Shown here: positions 1-7,799 of the stretch, piece after piece
Numbering within the stretch: the stretch's first letter is position 1
How the letters are laid out: each line of letters opens with the position of its first letter
Translations under genes and position numbers: made by a program
Virus record (IMG/VR): IMGVR_UViG_3300009027_000026
Coordinates: 1-26,965 of that record
Length of the DNA: 26,965 nt
From: a virus
Direction: 5' to 3' (one strand)
The notes under the pieces: model-generated
The model's input: the letters and a program-made list of their open reading frames with translations, nothing else
Told to the model about the DNA's origin: nothing
Databases searched by the model: none

Positions 1-123
1 ACAATGCTTCCTACTAGCGCTGGTGGTGGAAGTATTAAAGCAGGTAGCCCTGATGCAGTAAAATATAACCAAATGGTTTCATCATACACTCCAAAACAAC
101 GTAGACAATTCTCACTTATTTAG
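1..123 (+). CDS. 3' end of an unknown phage protein (partial)
   Basis: Reading frame 1 is open from the left edge to a TAG at 121-123 and gives the last 40 residues of a protein ending QRRQFSLI. The fragment is Gly/Ser/Lys-containing with no recognisable domain. It sits 8 bases before the first large virion gene on the same strand, so it is probably a virion or tail-region protein. The true start is outside the window. Confidence 0.6.
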   Translation, partial: TMLPTSAGGGSIKAGSPDAVKYNQMVSSYTPKQRRQFSLI

Positions 124-131
124 GAATACAC

Positions 132-1793
132 ATGGCAGATAAATTCACAACAATGCTACAAGGCGGTGGTTTCAATCCATATAAAGGATTTATGCAACCT
201 GGTATGCAACAACAATTTCAAGACGCACAGATGTTTGATACATTTATGGGTCTGTTGGGTGGCTATGGCAATTCTTTATATAAAGGCTACAGTCCAACTC
301 AAAAGATTTTCAACACTATTGTTGGTGGATACACAGGAAGCCAAAACACAGTAGATCGATTTGGTAAAATCCTACAAGCACAAACAGGTCTTACTAAAGA
401 CAGACTTGATATTGCGCAAAAAGGTATGCAAAACCAAGAATTAATGAACAAAATGATCGCTACAAAAGAATTAGTTGATAGCAGTAATGATCCTTTCTTA
501 AAAAGAGCATACAGCATTGATCCGGGTGCTATTACTAAAGCCGTATATGAATCTAATTATGCAAAAATGCCTAGATTAAGTGGTGATGATTTCTTCATTG
601 CCAAAGCTTTGAATTATGACATCAATAATATGTCACAAGAACAAGCACAAAACATCATGAAGATCAGACAAGGTATGTCACCAAAAGATTATGCTGACTT
701 ACAAATCAATATTGCAAATATTAAAAAAGATATTCCTTCATTGGCAGATCAAATTCCACCTGGATATACTCAAAATGATGCTATGAATCAAGTCATAAGA
801 AATGATCTTGTAAACAAAGTAAATCAGTTTAGTGAAGGCAATCAAGGAGGATATAGACCTCCAACATATATGCCCGGATATAATGTTAATATTCCATCAA
901 CTGATATATTAAGTAACAAACCATCATTTACTGCGTCTAAAGATGCTGAGTTTGTTGGAGGTGGATATACCCTACCATCAACCACCAATAAACAACCAGT
1001 AAATAAAACGGAACAATACCTTGCAAATCAAAATCAAATTCAAAACATTGTAGACCTAAATAAACAAATTTCTAAAAACACAGGTATTCAAGGTCTCACA
1101 TCAGATTATCAATATTCGCCTAAATTTATACAAAAAATGATGGATGCAAAACTTGATAATCAAGTTAAATATACACAAATGTTTGATGATTTTAACAACA
1201 CTTTAGAAAGTATTGACCAATTAAGTAATCATGCAGGTTTTAATAAGTTATTTAGTGCTGGTGGATTTATTCAAGGCAAACTTTCTAGGGATGCTATACA
1301 AGCCAAATCTATTTATGACAACATCATATCTAAAGGTGTATTAAATAAATTAGTAAACATGAAAATTAACGACCCTAATGGTGCTACTCCATTTGGTCAA
1401 ATGAACTACTCTGAATTACGTTTAGTTTATGATTCATTTATTAAGCTAAAAGAAGCTGGTGGTGATCCTACTGCTGCAAAATTAGCTTTAAGTGAATTAA
1501 AAGAAAATATGAAGTTGGCTAGAGGCTATATGATGCAGAAAAGCCAAGGATATTACGGAGATGAATTAAACTCTAGTTACCCACAAATGTATTCACCTGA
1601 TAACCTTGTTGGTCCTGGTGGACGATATGTAGCGACAGGTAAAGTGTTACAAGGTAAATACTATGGAATGGCAGATAACTTACAACCTGATGTATATTAT
1701 GTGGTTATGGAAGATGGAACATATATCCCTGTTCCAAATAAAAAAACAGGCAACAATTTAACTAGACAAGACTATTATAAAAGGAATTATTAA
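132..1793 (+). CDS. Large virion protein, probable ejection/internal protein
   Basis: A 553-residue protein rich in Gln, Asn, Met and Tyr, with no signal peptide or clear transmembrane segment. The middle (about 300-480) is helical. Around residues 413-432 it carries a GATPFGQMNYSEL motif followed by a helical stretch. Short G-x-(S/T)-x-x-E-L blocks of this kind recur in DNA-ejection or internal virion proteins of podovirus-like phages (family knowledge; the match here is by eye). It is followed by a 1-base stop/start overlap (TAATG) with a second large protein, and lysis genes come next, which is a common place for ejection proteins. The same motif appears twice in the small protein at 20011-20382. 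No enzymatic domain was recognised. Confidence 0.55.
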   Translation: MADKFTTMLQGGGFNPYKGFMQPGMQQQFQDAQMFDTFMGLLGGYGNSLYKGYSPTQKIFNTIVGGYTGSQNTVDRFGKILQAQTGLTKDRLDIAQKGMQNQELMNKMIATKELVDSSNDPFLKRAYSIDPGAITKAVYESNYAKMPRLSGDDFFIAKALNYDINNMSQEQAQNIMKIRQGMSPKDYADLQINIANIKKDIPSLADQIPPGYTQNDAMNQVIRNDLVNKVNQFSEGNQGGYRPPTYMPGYNVNIPSTDILSNKPSFTASKDAEFVGGGYTLPSTTNKQPVNKTEQYLANQNQIQNIVDLNKQISKNTGIQGLTSDYQYSPKFIQKMMDAKLDNQVKYTQMFDDFNNTLESIDQLSNHAGFNKLFSAGGFIQGKLSRDAIQAKSIYDNIISKGVLNKLVNMKINDPNGATPFGQMNYSELRLVYDSFIKLKEAGGDPTAAKLALSELKENMKLARGYMMQKSQGYYGDELNSSYPQMYSPDNLVGPGGRYVATGKVLQGKYYGMADNLQPDVYYVVMEDGTYIPVPNKKTGNNLTRQDYYKRNY

Positions 1794-3742
1794 TGGTAGA
1801 TCAGCTTATTGCACCTCCAGTGGAGGTTATAGGGGAGCTTGAAGACAATCCTTTTAACTTTGAACTTGACCCAACAAAAGCAGTTAAAGGAACAAATAGA
1901 AAAGATATAGACTTTCGTCCAGAAGACACTAGAGTCCCTCTAGAAAACAATCCTTTTGATTTTGATATCGAGGCACAAAAAGAAAGAGTTCCGAAAGACA
2001 TACGAGTGTCTGACCCTATATCTTTTGTTATAAATACTGCGGCAAATTTTCCCGGATCAACCTTAGATCTTGCAAAAGCATACGCAGAACCAATCATTCA
2101 CCCTGTAAGAACTGCGCAAAATGTTAAAAAGATATTTAACGGTTTTGCTGAGTTAAAAGCATATCACGAACTAAGGGAACAAAACCCAAACAATCCTGAT
2201 TTAGCTATTACAGATGATATGAGAGCTGCGCAATCAGTTTTAGATTATTATGCTGAAAGATATGGTGATTGGAAAGGTGATGAAACAGACTCTTGGGATG
2301 TAATAGGCAAAAAGATATTAAGAACTATTGAGAATGATCCAGCAGGTTTTCTTGGCGATCTAACTATGATTTTTTATCCTACAGGTGGAATAACTAATCT
2401 AAGTGGTAGAGTATTAGGATCTGTAGAAAAAGCCTTAGGAAGCACAGGTAAAATTGGTCAAACAGTAACTAAAACAGGTCAAGCTATAACCACAGCAGGA
2501 ACAAAGATTGATCCTATTTTTAGAACTGCGCAAATTGGTAAAGCAGTAGGTGTTCCTATTTTAAATTACATGGCAGGCCCTGGCACTACTCAATCTATGA
2601 ATCAAGCCTTCAAAGCTGGACAAGCAGGTGGTGAGGCAAACAAATCATTTAGACAGGCTATTAAAGGTAAAATCAAAGAGTCTGATATCTTAAAGGCATT
2701 TAATAAATCAGTAAATTCTTTTAAAGCTAAGATTAGTAGTAATTTCAATTCTTTTGCTAATAGAATTAAAACTGTTAAAAATAAAGGCACTGAATCTATA
2801 GACTTCTTAAATAGAAAAATAGATGAGATTAGAAAAGATTTATTTGAAGATGTAGAAGTTCCAACAGGTAATAAAATTGAGTCTAAAACTGTAGATTCTA
2901 AAGGCAACCCTATTGAATCTGTAGATGAAATAAACATTGTAAGGCAAAAAAAACCCGGATCTAAGAATGTTGATGTTGAAAACTTTCTGTTATTAGAAGA
3001 AAGACTTGATCGTTTTAAAAATATGAATAAGTCTGACATTACGGATGGTGATTTATTAAACCTAAAACAAGATATTCAGTCCTACTTTACTCCTGGCAAT
3101 AAATACAATGATGTTATTACAGACGCTAATAAATTATTTTTAGATGATTTAAACAAAATAGACACCAATACAAATAGTGTGTTTAGCTCTTATTCTAAAA
3201 TGATTGATGATTTAGATGACTTAGTGGTTACTACAGGCAAGTCAGATAGACCACAACTACAAATCGGCAAACTACAAACTTTATTAAGAGATACTCCAAG
3301 AGGTAAAGTAGGTTTGCAAGAAATGGATAAGTTACTAAAAGAGTTAGATACTAATGTCCTAAATCAACTTGGTGGACAAAACCTAAATAGAATATTTAAT
3401 ATGGGTGGTATAAAAAATACACTCGGAGCTACAGGTGCTGGAGCAGTAGGGTCTTCAGGTATTTTGGGTGGTGTAGGTGTTGGTGTTAATCTGCCACTTG
3501 TATTAGGTTTATTTGGAGGGGGTGCTGCAGCATCTTCACCAAGATTACTAGGAAATATATCTAATATATTAGGTGTAGGTTCTAGATATACCAAACCTGG
3601 TGTTATTTTACCTGGAATGGGTGTAGACCGTGCAGTTCAACAAACTGCTTATGAGCCGTTCCCAATAGATCCAATGGATGTAAGCAAAATGGATTATCAA
3701 ATTAATCCTAATTTGTTTGATCCTGACTTTTTAGCACGATGA
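1793..3742 (+). CDS. Large virion protein with Gly-rich hydrophobic segment, probable ejection protein
   Basis: A 649-residue protein. The N-terminus is acidic and holds two similar blocks (DNPFNFELD near 18 and NNPFDFDIE near 52). A long charged helical/coiled-coil middle (about 290-530) follows. Near residues 540-590 there is a Gly/Ala-rich hydrophobic stretch (TGAGAVGSSG, GVGVGVNLPLVLGLFGGGAA) that could insert into membrane. Long helical proteins with a glycine-rich hydrophobic patch, next to another large virion protein and just before lysis genes, fit phage ejection proteins that cross the cell envelope during infection. This rests on architecture and context, not a family match. Its ATG overlaps the previous stop by one base. 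Confidence 0.5.
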   Translation: MVDQLIAPPVEVIGELEDNPFNFELDPTKAVKGTNRKDIDFRPEDTRVPLENNPFDFDIEAQKERVPKDIRVSDPISFVINTAANFPGSTLDLAKAYAEPIIHPVRTAQNVKKIFNGFAELKAYHELREQNPNNPDLAITDDMRAAQSVLDYYAERYGDWKGDETDSWDVIGKKILRTIENDPAGFLGDLTMIFYPTGGITNLSGRVLGSVEKALGSTGKIGQTVTKTGQAITTAGTKIDPIFRTAQIGKAVGVPILNYMAGPGTTQSMNQAFKAGQAGGEANKSFRQAIKGKIKESDILKAFNKSVNSFKAKISSNFNSFANRIKTVKNKGTESIDFLNRKIDEIRKDLFEDVEVPTGNKIESKTVDSKGNPIESVDEINIVRQKKPGSKNVDVENFLLLEERLDRFKNMNKSDITDGDLLNLKQDIQSYFTPGNKYNDVITDANKLFLDDLNKIDTNTNSVFSSYSKMIDDLDDLVVTTGKSDRPQLQIGKLQTLLRDTPRGKVGLQEMDKLLKELDTNVLNQLGGQNLNRIFNMGGIKNTLGATGAGAVGSSGILGGVGVGVNLPLVLGLFGGGAAASSPRLLGNISNILGVGSRYTKPGVILPGMGVDRAVQQTAYEPFPIDPMDVSKMDYQINPNLFDPDFLAR

Positions 3743-3743
3743 T

Positions 3744-3812
3744 ATGGCACGACTTAACCCTACCCCCTATCAACTTATACAACGCACCAAAGGTAACCCA
3801 TGGAACAAGTAA
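3744..3812 (+). CDS. Possible 22-residue peptide
   Basis: ATG one base after the preceding stop opens a 22-codon frame (MARLNPTPYQ at the start, GNPWNK at the end) that closes at TAA 3810-3812, overlapping the next gene's start. It has no Shine-Dalgarno of its own and would depend on re-initiation after the upstream stop. Pro, Lys and Arg are frequent. It may be a genuine micro-protein or merely the translated leader of the next gene. Confidence 0.25.
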   Translation: MARLNPTPYQLIQRTKGNPWNK

Positions 3813-4024
3813 AAGAAACAGTAGCAGTTCACTCGGCAGAAATTGATCATATGAAACGAGATATTGACTACATCCTTGAAAAAGTAGATAAGATGGATCA
3901 AAAGGTAGATAACATCGAGAAAGTTTTATCTGAGCTAAATGGTGGCAAAAGAGCCATGATGTGGTTCATAGGTGTTATTGTGGCTATATTAAGTTTCTTA
4001 TTTGGTCACTGGATGGATAAATAA
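3800..4024 (+). CDS. Small coiled-coil protein with C-terminal membrane anchor (XhlA-like)
   Basis: A 74-residue protein with a heptad-patterned amphipathic N-terminal half (residues about 1-50, KVDKMDQKVDNIEKVLSEL) followed by one transmembrane helix (MMWFIGVIVAILSFLFGHW, about 53-71) and a short charged tail. This is the layout of XhlA-type phage membrane proteins that assist cell lysis. RBS AAAGG lies 6 bases before ATG 3800. It opens a run of envelope proteins ending with holin and endolysin, which supports a lysis or envelope role. It could also be a structural membrane protein; no specific family signature is decisive. Confidence 0.55.
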   Translation: MEQVKETVAVHSAEIDHMKRDIDYILEKVDKMDQKVDNIEKVLSELNGGKRAMMWFIGVIVAILSFLFGHWMDK

Positions 4025-4497
4025 TGGATAGAATGACCATTATCATCGTTTGTTTTTTAATTATTGGTTTAATATGGATACAATATGCGTTTTCTGCTGA
4101 CACTACTATCAAATATTCTGGGATGCCTGTCCCATCTGCTATGTCTCCTAGCATTAGTGCTTTCAGTAATGATATGTGTAAGTCAGGTGTTTCAGGTGGA
4201 GCTAACACAGGTGTTATTTCAATATCTGGTGGAGCTACTATAACCGATGAGAACTGTGAGCGAATCAAACTTGCCAAGGTAATGAATGACCTAGGATTAA
4301 AAGTAGCAGCTGTTAGCATACTATGCCAAGATGACCGTGTATTTGAGGCAATGCTTCAAGCAGGTTCTGCCTGCCCTATAAATGGTGCTATCTCAGATGC
4401 TGCAATGATGGCATGGTTTGAACTTAAACCTGAAGTATTTGAGAGGTTATATGGCAAGGATTGGCGTCCTCCTACTGTTACTTATCCAATGGAGTAA
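4024..4497 (+). CDS. Secreted phage protein with signal peptide
   Basis: 157 residues. Residues 1-24 form a classic signal peptide (charged MDRM, hydrophobic core IIIVCFLIIGLIWIQYAF, cleavage after SA/D). The mature part holds four Cys (in the DMCKSGVSGG, NCERIKLAKV, ILCQDD and GSACP contexts), suitable for two disulphides in the periplasm. The NCERIKLAKVMNDLGLKVAA block followed by LCQDDRVFEAM resembles an uncharacterised family I associate with phage genomes near lysis genes; I cannot name its function. ATG overlaps the upstream stop (TAATG), indicating translational coupling. The 3' end is overlapped by the start of the next secreted protein. Confidence 0.65.
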   Translation: MDRMTIIIVCFLIIGLIWIQYAFSADTTIKYSGMPVPSAMSPSISAFSNDMCKSGVSGGANTGVISISGGATITDENCERIKLAKVMNDLGLKVAAVSILCQDDRVFEAMLQAGSACPINGAISDAAMMAWFELKPEVFERLYGKDWRPPTVTYPME

Positions 4498-5524
4498 TTT
4501 ATATGCGTGGAGTTGTTACTATAATAATGGCGAAGATGGGTGGTATGATGGAACGAGCATGGTATGCGATGGTATCGAGGTTAGCGTGGCTATTGAGACT
4601 CATTACTGTGAATGGTATCGTCCTGATGACCCGTATTGCGCACAGTTTCAAGTCCCTACTTGCGTGGATGTGGTTGAATATAAAACAGAAATGTGTCCCA
4701 CAAATTATACTGGAGCTATCAACTATAGCAGAAACTACTCTTGCCAAACACTCTCTTTCACAGAATGGGTTGAAAGTAGTAATAATTGCACTGCTTTACA
4801 ACCTTCATGTGTTGAAAGCACTGAGTCTAGGACTATGGCGTGTCCTAGTGGTTATGAAGGACAAATTACTGAAACGAGGATAAGTTCATGCCCAAATCCC
4901 TACGCAGAGCCGTTATGGCTCGAGTGGCTAGAAGAAAACAATACTTGCAAACAAAGCGTAAGCGATCCACAATCCCCATTGTCGGTTACGAATCCTATAA
5001 GCCCTGTGTCTCCCATCAACACAGAATCTGCAATTGCACCTCAAATAGATGCCCAGAATAGCCCTGTAGAACCCTCTGTAAGCCCCGCTACGGGCATTTC
5101 TAACCCTAACCAAGGGGTAGGTATACCCAAAGAATCAAACGTCTCTGAAAAAGCTCAAACAAGTAGTAAGGATGACAAGAAGTCTAGCACCGATAAAAGT
5201 GATAGCACCGACACAAAAAATCAATCCAACAATGATGGGCAAAAGAATGATAGCAAGGATAGGAAAAACCCATCTATCAACAGTCCTAAGGAAATTGTTC
5301 ATGGCTTTGGTCTTGTCCTTTCATTAGAATTATTAAATAAACCAATGGAGTTCTATCAACCACCCTTGGTAGACCCCTTTACTATAGCACAGGAGTTTCC
5401 AATACATGAATCTACCAGAGAGTTTCAACTTGACCTTCTCAAAAGGAACGATATCGAAAATTATTATTATAGTATTTCCGATGATACTTGGGACGGGATA
5501 CGCAGGAGTGACATTCTACAATAA
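4451..5524 (+). CDS. Secreted Cys-rich protein with two tandem thrombospondin-like repeats
   Basis: 357 residues from ATG 4451, chosen because GAGAGG lies 4 bases upstream and the product then starts with a signal peptide (MARIGVLLLLLIQWSNLYA). An in-frame ATG at 4418 would bury the signal peptide. Mature region: six Cys before two tandem repeats, C71-C113 and C120-C166, each of the form CV-x6-T-x2-CP-x2-Y-x-G-x-I-x3-R-x3-C ending in a W-x6-N-x-C block. Then comes a Pro/Ser-rich linker (about 170-235), a Lys/Asp/Ser/Asn-rich low-complexity segment (236-280), and a conserved-looking C-terminus. It overlaps both neighbours. The repeats suggest a disulphide-bonded periplasmic or surface-binding module; the function is unknown. 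The gene is less AT-rich than its surroundings. Confidence 0.6.
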   Translation: MARIGVLLLLLIQWSNLYAWSCYYNNGEDGWYDGTSMVCDGIEVSVAIETHYCEWYRPDDPYCAQFQVPTCVDVVEYKTEMCPTNYTGAINYSRNYSCQTLSFTEWVESSNNCTALQPSCVESTESRTMACPSGYEGQITETRISSCPNPYAEPLWLEWLEENNTCKQSVSDPQSPLSVTNPISPVSPINTESAIAPQIDAQNSPVEPSVSPATGISNPNQGVGIPKESNVSEKAQTSSKDDKKSSTDKSDSTDTKNQSNNDGQKNDSKDRKNPSINSPKEIVHGFGLVLSLELLNKPMEFYQPPLVDPFTIAQEFPIHESTREFQLDLLKRNDIENYYYSISDDTWDGIRRSDILQ

Positions 5525-5837
5525 GATGTTAAAGACAATTGAAGCTACAAGTAAGTTCAGAGTTATTGAGGACAATATCAATACACTACAATTAACTGTC
5601 GATGCAATAAAAGAAAGACAGTTGGAAGGACTTAATACCAATGTTAGGCTACAAGAAAAAGTTGCTGATGCGTATGTTCTTGCAAAAGAAAGTAACGCAA
5701 TTGCTCTCTCAACGCAAAGAGAATTCCAAGCTACAACAGAAGCAACAAAATCAGAAGTAGAGACTATGATAAAGTCTGTAGAAGATAAGCTCGAAGTAAT
5801 TAAACGAGCTACTACTAACCCATTAGATAGGAGATAA
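5406..5837 (+). CDS. Membrane-anchored coiled-coil protein, spanin-like
   Basis: 143 residues with one N-terminal transmembrane helix (about 17-37, IIIIVFPMILGTGYAGVTFY) followed by roughly 100 residues of heptad-rich coiled coil (FRVIEDNINTLQ through IKSVEDKLEVIKRA). An N-terminal anchor with a long periplasmic coiled coil is the architecture of inner-membrane spanins (Rz-like). It lies immediately upstream of holin and endolysin and overlaps the secreted Cys-rich gene by 119 bases, recalling nested Rz/Rz1 layouts, although the overlapping partner here is not a lipoprotein. The spanin assignment is inference from topology and position. Confidence 0.5.
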   Translation: MNLPESFNLTFSKGTISKIIIIVFPMILGTGYAGVTFYNKMLKTIEATSKFRVIEDNINTLQLTVDAIKERQLEGLNTNVRLQEKVADAYVLAKESNAIALSTQREFQATTEATKSEVETMIKSVEDKLEVIKRATTNPLDRR

Positions 5838-5838
5838 A

Positions 5839-6237
5839 ATGGTTTGGACAGCATTAATTTCACCAGTAGCATCATTACTGGATAAGTTTATAGAAGACAA
5901 AGATCAGAAGAATAAGTTAGCACATGAAATTGCCACAATGTCTGAAAAACACGCCCAGGAATTAGCTAAGGGTCAGCTCGAAGTAAACAAAGTAGAAGCT
6001 GCACATAGATCACCTTTGGTTGCTGGTTGGAGACCATTTATTGGTTGGGTTTGTGGTGTTGCATTAGCATGGCATTTTGTCTTAGCACCTGTTATACTTT
6101 TCTTAGCAGCGTGGTTCAATGTAACATTACCTGCTTTGCCTGAATTTGATATGGGTTCTTTAATGACTGTATTAATGGGTATGTTAGGTCTTGGTGGACT
6201 GCGCACCTTTGAAAAACATAAAGGACTAACTAAATGA
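5839..6237 (+). CDS. Holin, 3-TM family (GTA_holin_3TM type)
   Basis: 132 residues. A charged helical N-terminus (KFIEDKDQKNKLAHEI...) is followed by the block HRSPLVAGWRPFIGWVCG and two or three hydrophobic segments (about 66-95 and 105-122), ending GMLGLGGLRTFEKHKG. HRS-x-(F/L)VAGWRPFIGW and GLGGLRT-x-EK are hallmarks of the 3-TM holin family also found in gene transfer agents. Holins form inner-membrane lesions that release endolysin. Its stop overlaps the endolysin ATG (ATGA), the usual holin-endolysin coupling. Confidence 0.85.
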   Translation: MVWTALISPVASLLDKFIEDKDQKNKLAHEIATMSEKHAQELAKGQLEVNKVEAAHRSPLVAGWRPFIGWVCGVALAWHFVLAPVILFLAAWFNVTLPALPEFDMGSLMTVLMGMLGLGGLRTFEKHKGLTK

Positions 6238-6668
6238 GGCTTTCACCGCACTTTAGCCTAGAAGAATTAACTCATTCTGATACGGCTACAAGATTAGACA
6301 TCGACAATACTCCAACAGTCGAGGTTATTGATAACTTAACTTTTTTAGCGAACGAATTAGAATATGTTAGAAATTTACTTGGTCATCCTATGCTTATTAG
6401 TAGTGGCTTCCGTAGCTATGCTCTCAATGATCATTTGGGAAGCAACAGAACTTCTAGCCACACAAAAGGCTTGGCGGTGGACTTTATTTGCCCTAGCTTT
6501 GGGAATCCCAATAGTGTGTGCGATGCTATCGTTATGGCAAACGTAAATTACGATCAAGTAATATTAGAATATGGTCGTTGGGTGCATTTATCTTTTCACC
6601 CAAACAAGCCTAGAAACCAAGCATTAATCATTGATAAGAAAGGCACTAGACCATATAAACAGTCGTAG
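6234..6668 (+). CDS. Endolysin, peptidase M15 family
   Basis: 144 residues, full length for a phage M15-type peptidoglycan peptidase. Zinc ligands are visible: H76 and D83 in SSHTKGLAVDF (H-x6-D) and H118 in GRWVHLSF, with the usual ISSGFRS block before them. The N-terminal LSPHFSLEELTHS is typical of this family. It cleaves peptide cross-links of the wall once the holin opens the membrane. There is no signal peptide, consistent with holin-dependent export. Coupled to the holin by an ATGA overlap. Confidence 0.9.
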   Translation: MRLSPHFSLEELTHSDTATRLDIDNTPTVEVIDNLTFLANELEYVRNLLGHPMLISSGFRSYALNDHLGSNRTSSHTKGLAVDFICPSFGNPNSVCDAIVMANVNYDQVILEYGRWVHLSFHPNKPRNQALIIDKKGTRPYKQS

Positions 6669-6683
6669 GGTAACGTAAAGTAG

Positions 6684-6692
6684 TGCTACAAT
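6684..6692 (+). promoter_or_regulatory. Extended -10 promoter, possible leaderless start
   Basis: TGCTACAAT fits an extended -10 (TGn plus TACAAT, one mismatch to TATAAT). The expected transcription start, about 7 bases downstream, coincides with ATG 6699, and no Shine-Dalgarno precedes that ATG. No good -35 was found. This is a candidate only. Confidence 0.4.
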
Positions 6693-6698
6693 AAAAGC

Positions 6699-7436
6699 AT
6701 GAAGATCCTACTTCTAGATATTGAGACATCTCCTAATACGGCTCATGTATGGGGGTTGTATAATCAAAACGTAAGTATTAACCAACTCATGGAATCCTCC
6801 TATGTAATGTGTTGGGCGGCCAAATGGCTAGGTGAATCTGAAGTGTTCTTTAGCAGTAAAATGGAAACTACTCATCGTAAGATGATTAGAACCATACATA
6901 AGCTATTGGATGAGGCAGATGCAGTTATTCATTACAACGGCACTAAGTTTGATATACCAACCTTAAACAAAGAGTTCCTCCTTCTCGGTTTAAGGCCCCC
7001 TGCACCGTATAAAGAGATTGATCTTCTCAAGACATCTAGAGCAAAATTTAAGTTCCCATCTAACAAACTCGACTATGTTGCAAAAGCTCTTGAGTTAGGT
7101 GAAAAGGTGAAACACATCGGTCATGAGTTGTGGATTCGTTGCATGAATAAAGACAAAAAAGCATGGGAAATGATGAAGAAATACAATATCCAAGATGTTG
7201 TATTGCTTGAGAAAGTGTATAACAAAATGTTGGCATGGATCAAAAATCATCCTAACCAAAATGCCTATCACGATGGCACTGTTTGTCCTACCTGTGGAAG
7301 CCAAAAACTTATTAAAAAAGGTGTTTCTTGTAATTCAACCCATAAATATCAGAGGTATGTATGCAAAAACTGCAACACCTGGAGTCGTGGGAACAAATCT
7401 TTACTAAGAGGTCAACCCTCCCTCGTAGCAGTCTAA
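6699..7436 (+). CDS. DEDDy 3'-5' exonuclease (RNase H-like) with C-terminal zinc ribbon
   Basis: 245 residues. Exonuclease motifs: Exo I D7-x-E9 (LLLDIETSP), Exo II D85 (HYNGTKFDIP), Exo III Y162-x3-D166 (YNIQDVVLLE). This is the DnaQ/PolB-proofreading fold used by stand-alone phage exonucleases. A zinc ribbon follows, with C196-x2-C199 and C222-x2-C225. No polymerase domain is attached, so the role is probably DNA degradation or repair, or processing in replication. It lies after the lysis genes and is apparently transcribed from its own extended -10 promoter. A zinc ribbon fused to this nuclease may direct nucleic-acid binding. Confidence 0.8.
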   Translation: MKILLLDIETSPNTAHVWGLYNQNVSINQLMESSYVMCWAAKWLGESEVFFSSKMETTHRKMIRTIHKLLDEADAVIHYNGTKFDIPTLNKEFLLLGLRPPAPYKEIDLLKTSRAKFKFPSNKLDYVAKALELGEKVKHIGHELWIRCMNKDKKAWEMMKKYNIQDVVLLEKVYNKMLAWIKNHPNQNAYHDGTVCPTCGSQKLIKKGVSCNSTHKYQRYVCKNCNTWSRGNKSLLRGQPSLVAV

Positions 7437-7444
7437 TTTTAACT

Positions 7445-7606
7445 ATGGATATAAATGAAATAGCAGACCATATGACCGACAAGTTGGTTATAGGGGTCGA
7501 AGTCGAATATGATAACAATACACTGGTTTTAACACTTGATGATGGATCTACTATAGAGTTAGTTGTTGATAGCATTTTTGCTGAAATACAACCGTATGAC
7601 TCGTAA
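7445..7606 (+). CDS. Small acidic protein of unknown function
   Basis: 53 residues starting MDINEIADHM. An upstream in-frame ATG at 7361 would lie deep inside the exonuclease gene, so the start 8 bases after that gene's stop is preferred. Acidic, with alternating hydrophobic residues (VEYDNNTLVLTLDDGSTIELVVDSIF) suggesting a small beta fold. No clear RBS. It overlaps the next gene by 11 bases. Confidence 0.5.
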   Translation: MDINEIADHMTDKLVIGVEVEYDNNTLVLTLDDGSTIELVVDSIFAEIQPYDS

Positions 7607-7799
7607 AGGTGCAAAGGAGATAACACTTCCTAACGGTGTAGAAACAGACAATTACTCTAAAGATTATATTCTTTATTGTGAAGCATTAAACTTATCTAAA
7701 AAACCCTTATATAAAAGAAGAGAATGGCTAACAAAAATCAAAAATCAAGAAAGAGTCGATACCTTAAAATATTGGCTAGAGTGGATTTGGAAGAATTAA
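7596..7799 (+). CDS. Small conserved-looking phage protein
   Basis: 67 residues from ATG 7596 (MTRKGAKEITL); the longer frame from 7563 lies inside the previous gene. The block YCEALNLSKKPLYKRREWLTKI followed by LKYWLEWIW resembles a small family of phage helical proteins with a P-L-x2-RR-x-(F/W)-L-x-K-(I/V) core. I do not know its function. The 3' third is overlapped in another frame by a membrane-peptide gene. Confidence 0.55.
   Translation: MTRKGAKEITLPNGVETDNYSKDYILYCEALNLSKKPLYKRREWLTKIKNQERVDTLKYWLEWIWKN

Noticed and set aside
2602-3039. 145-codon minus-strand frame opposite the second large virion gene
   Set aside because: Ser/Leu/Phe-rich composition typical of the complement of a Lys/Asp/Glu-rich gene; no RBS.
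5839-6237. Gene transfer agent origin suggested by the holin family
   Set aside because: The rest of the window (replication, recombination, large podovirus-type portal) is that of a true phage; the holin family is shared by both.
6364-6546. 60-codon frame with hydrophobic segments inside the endolysin gene
   Set aside because: The M15 frame has intact zinc ligands; the alternative has no RBS and looks like a frame-shifted reading.
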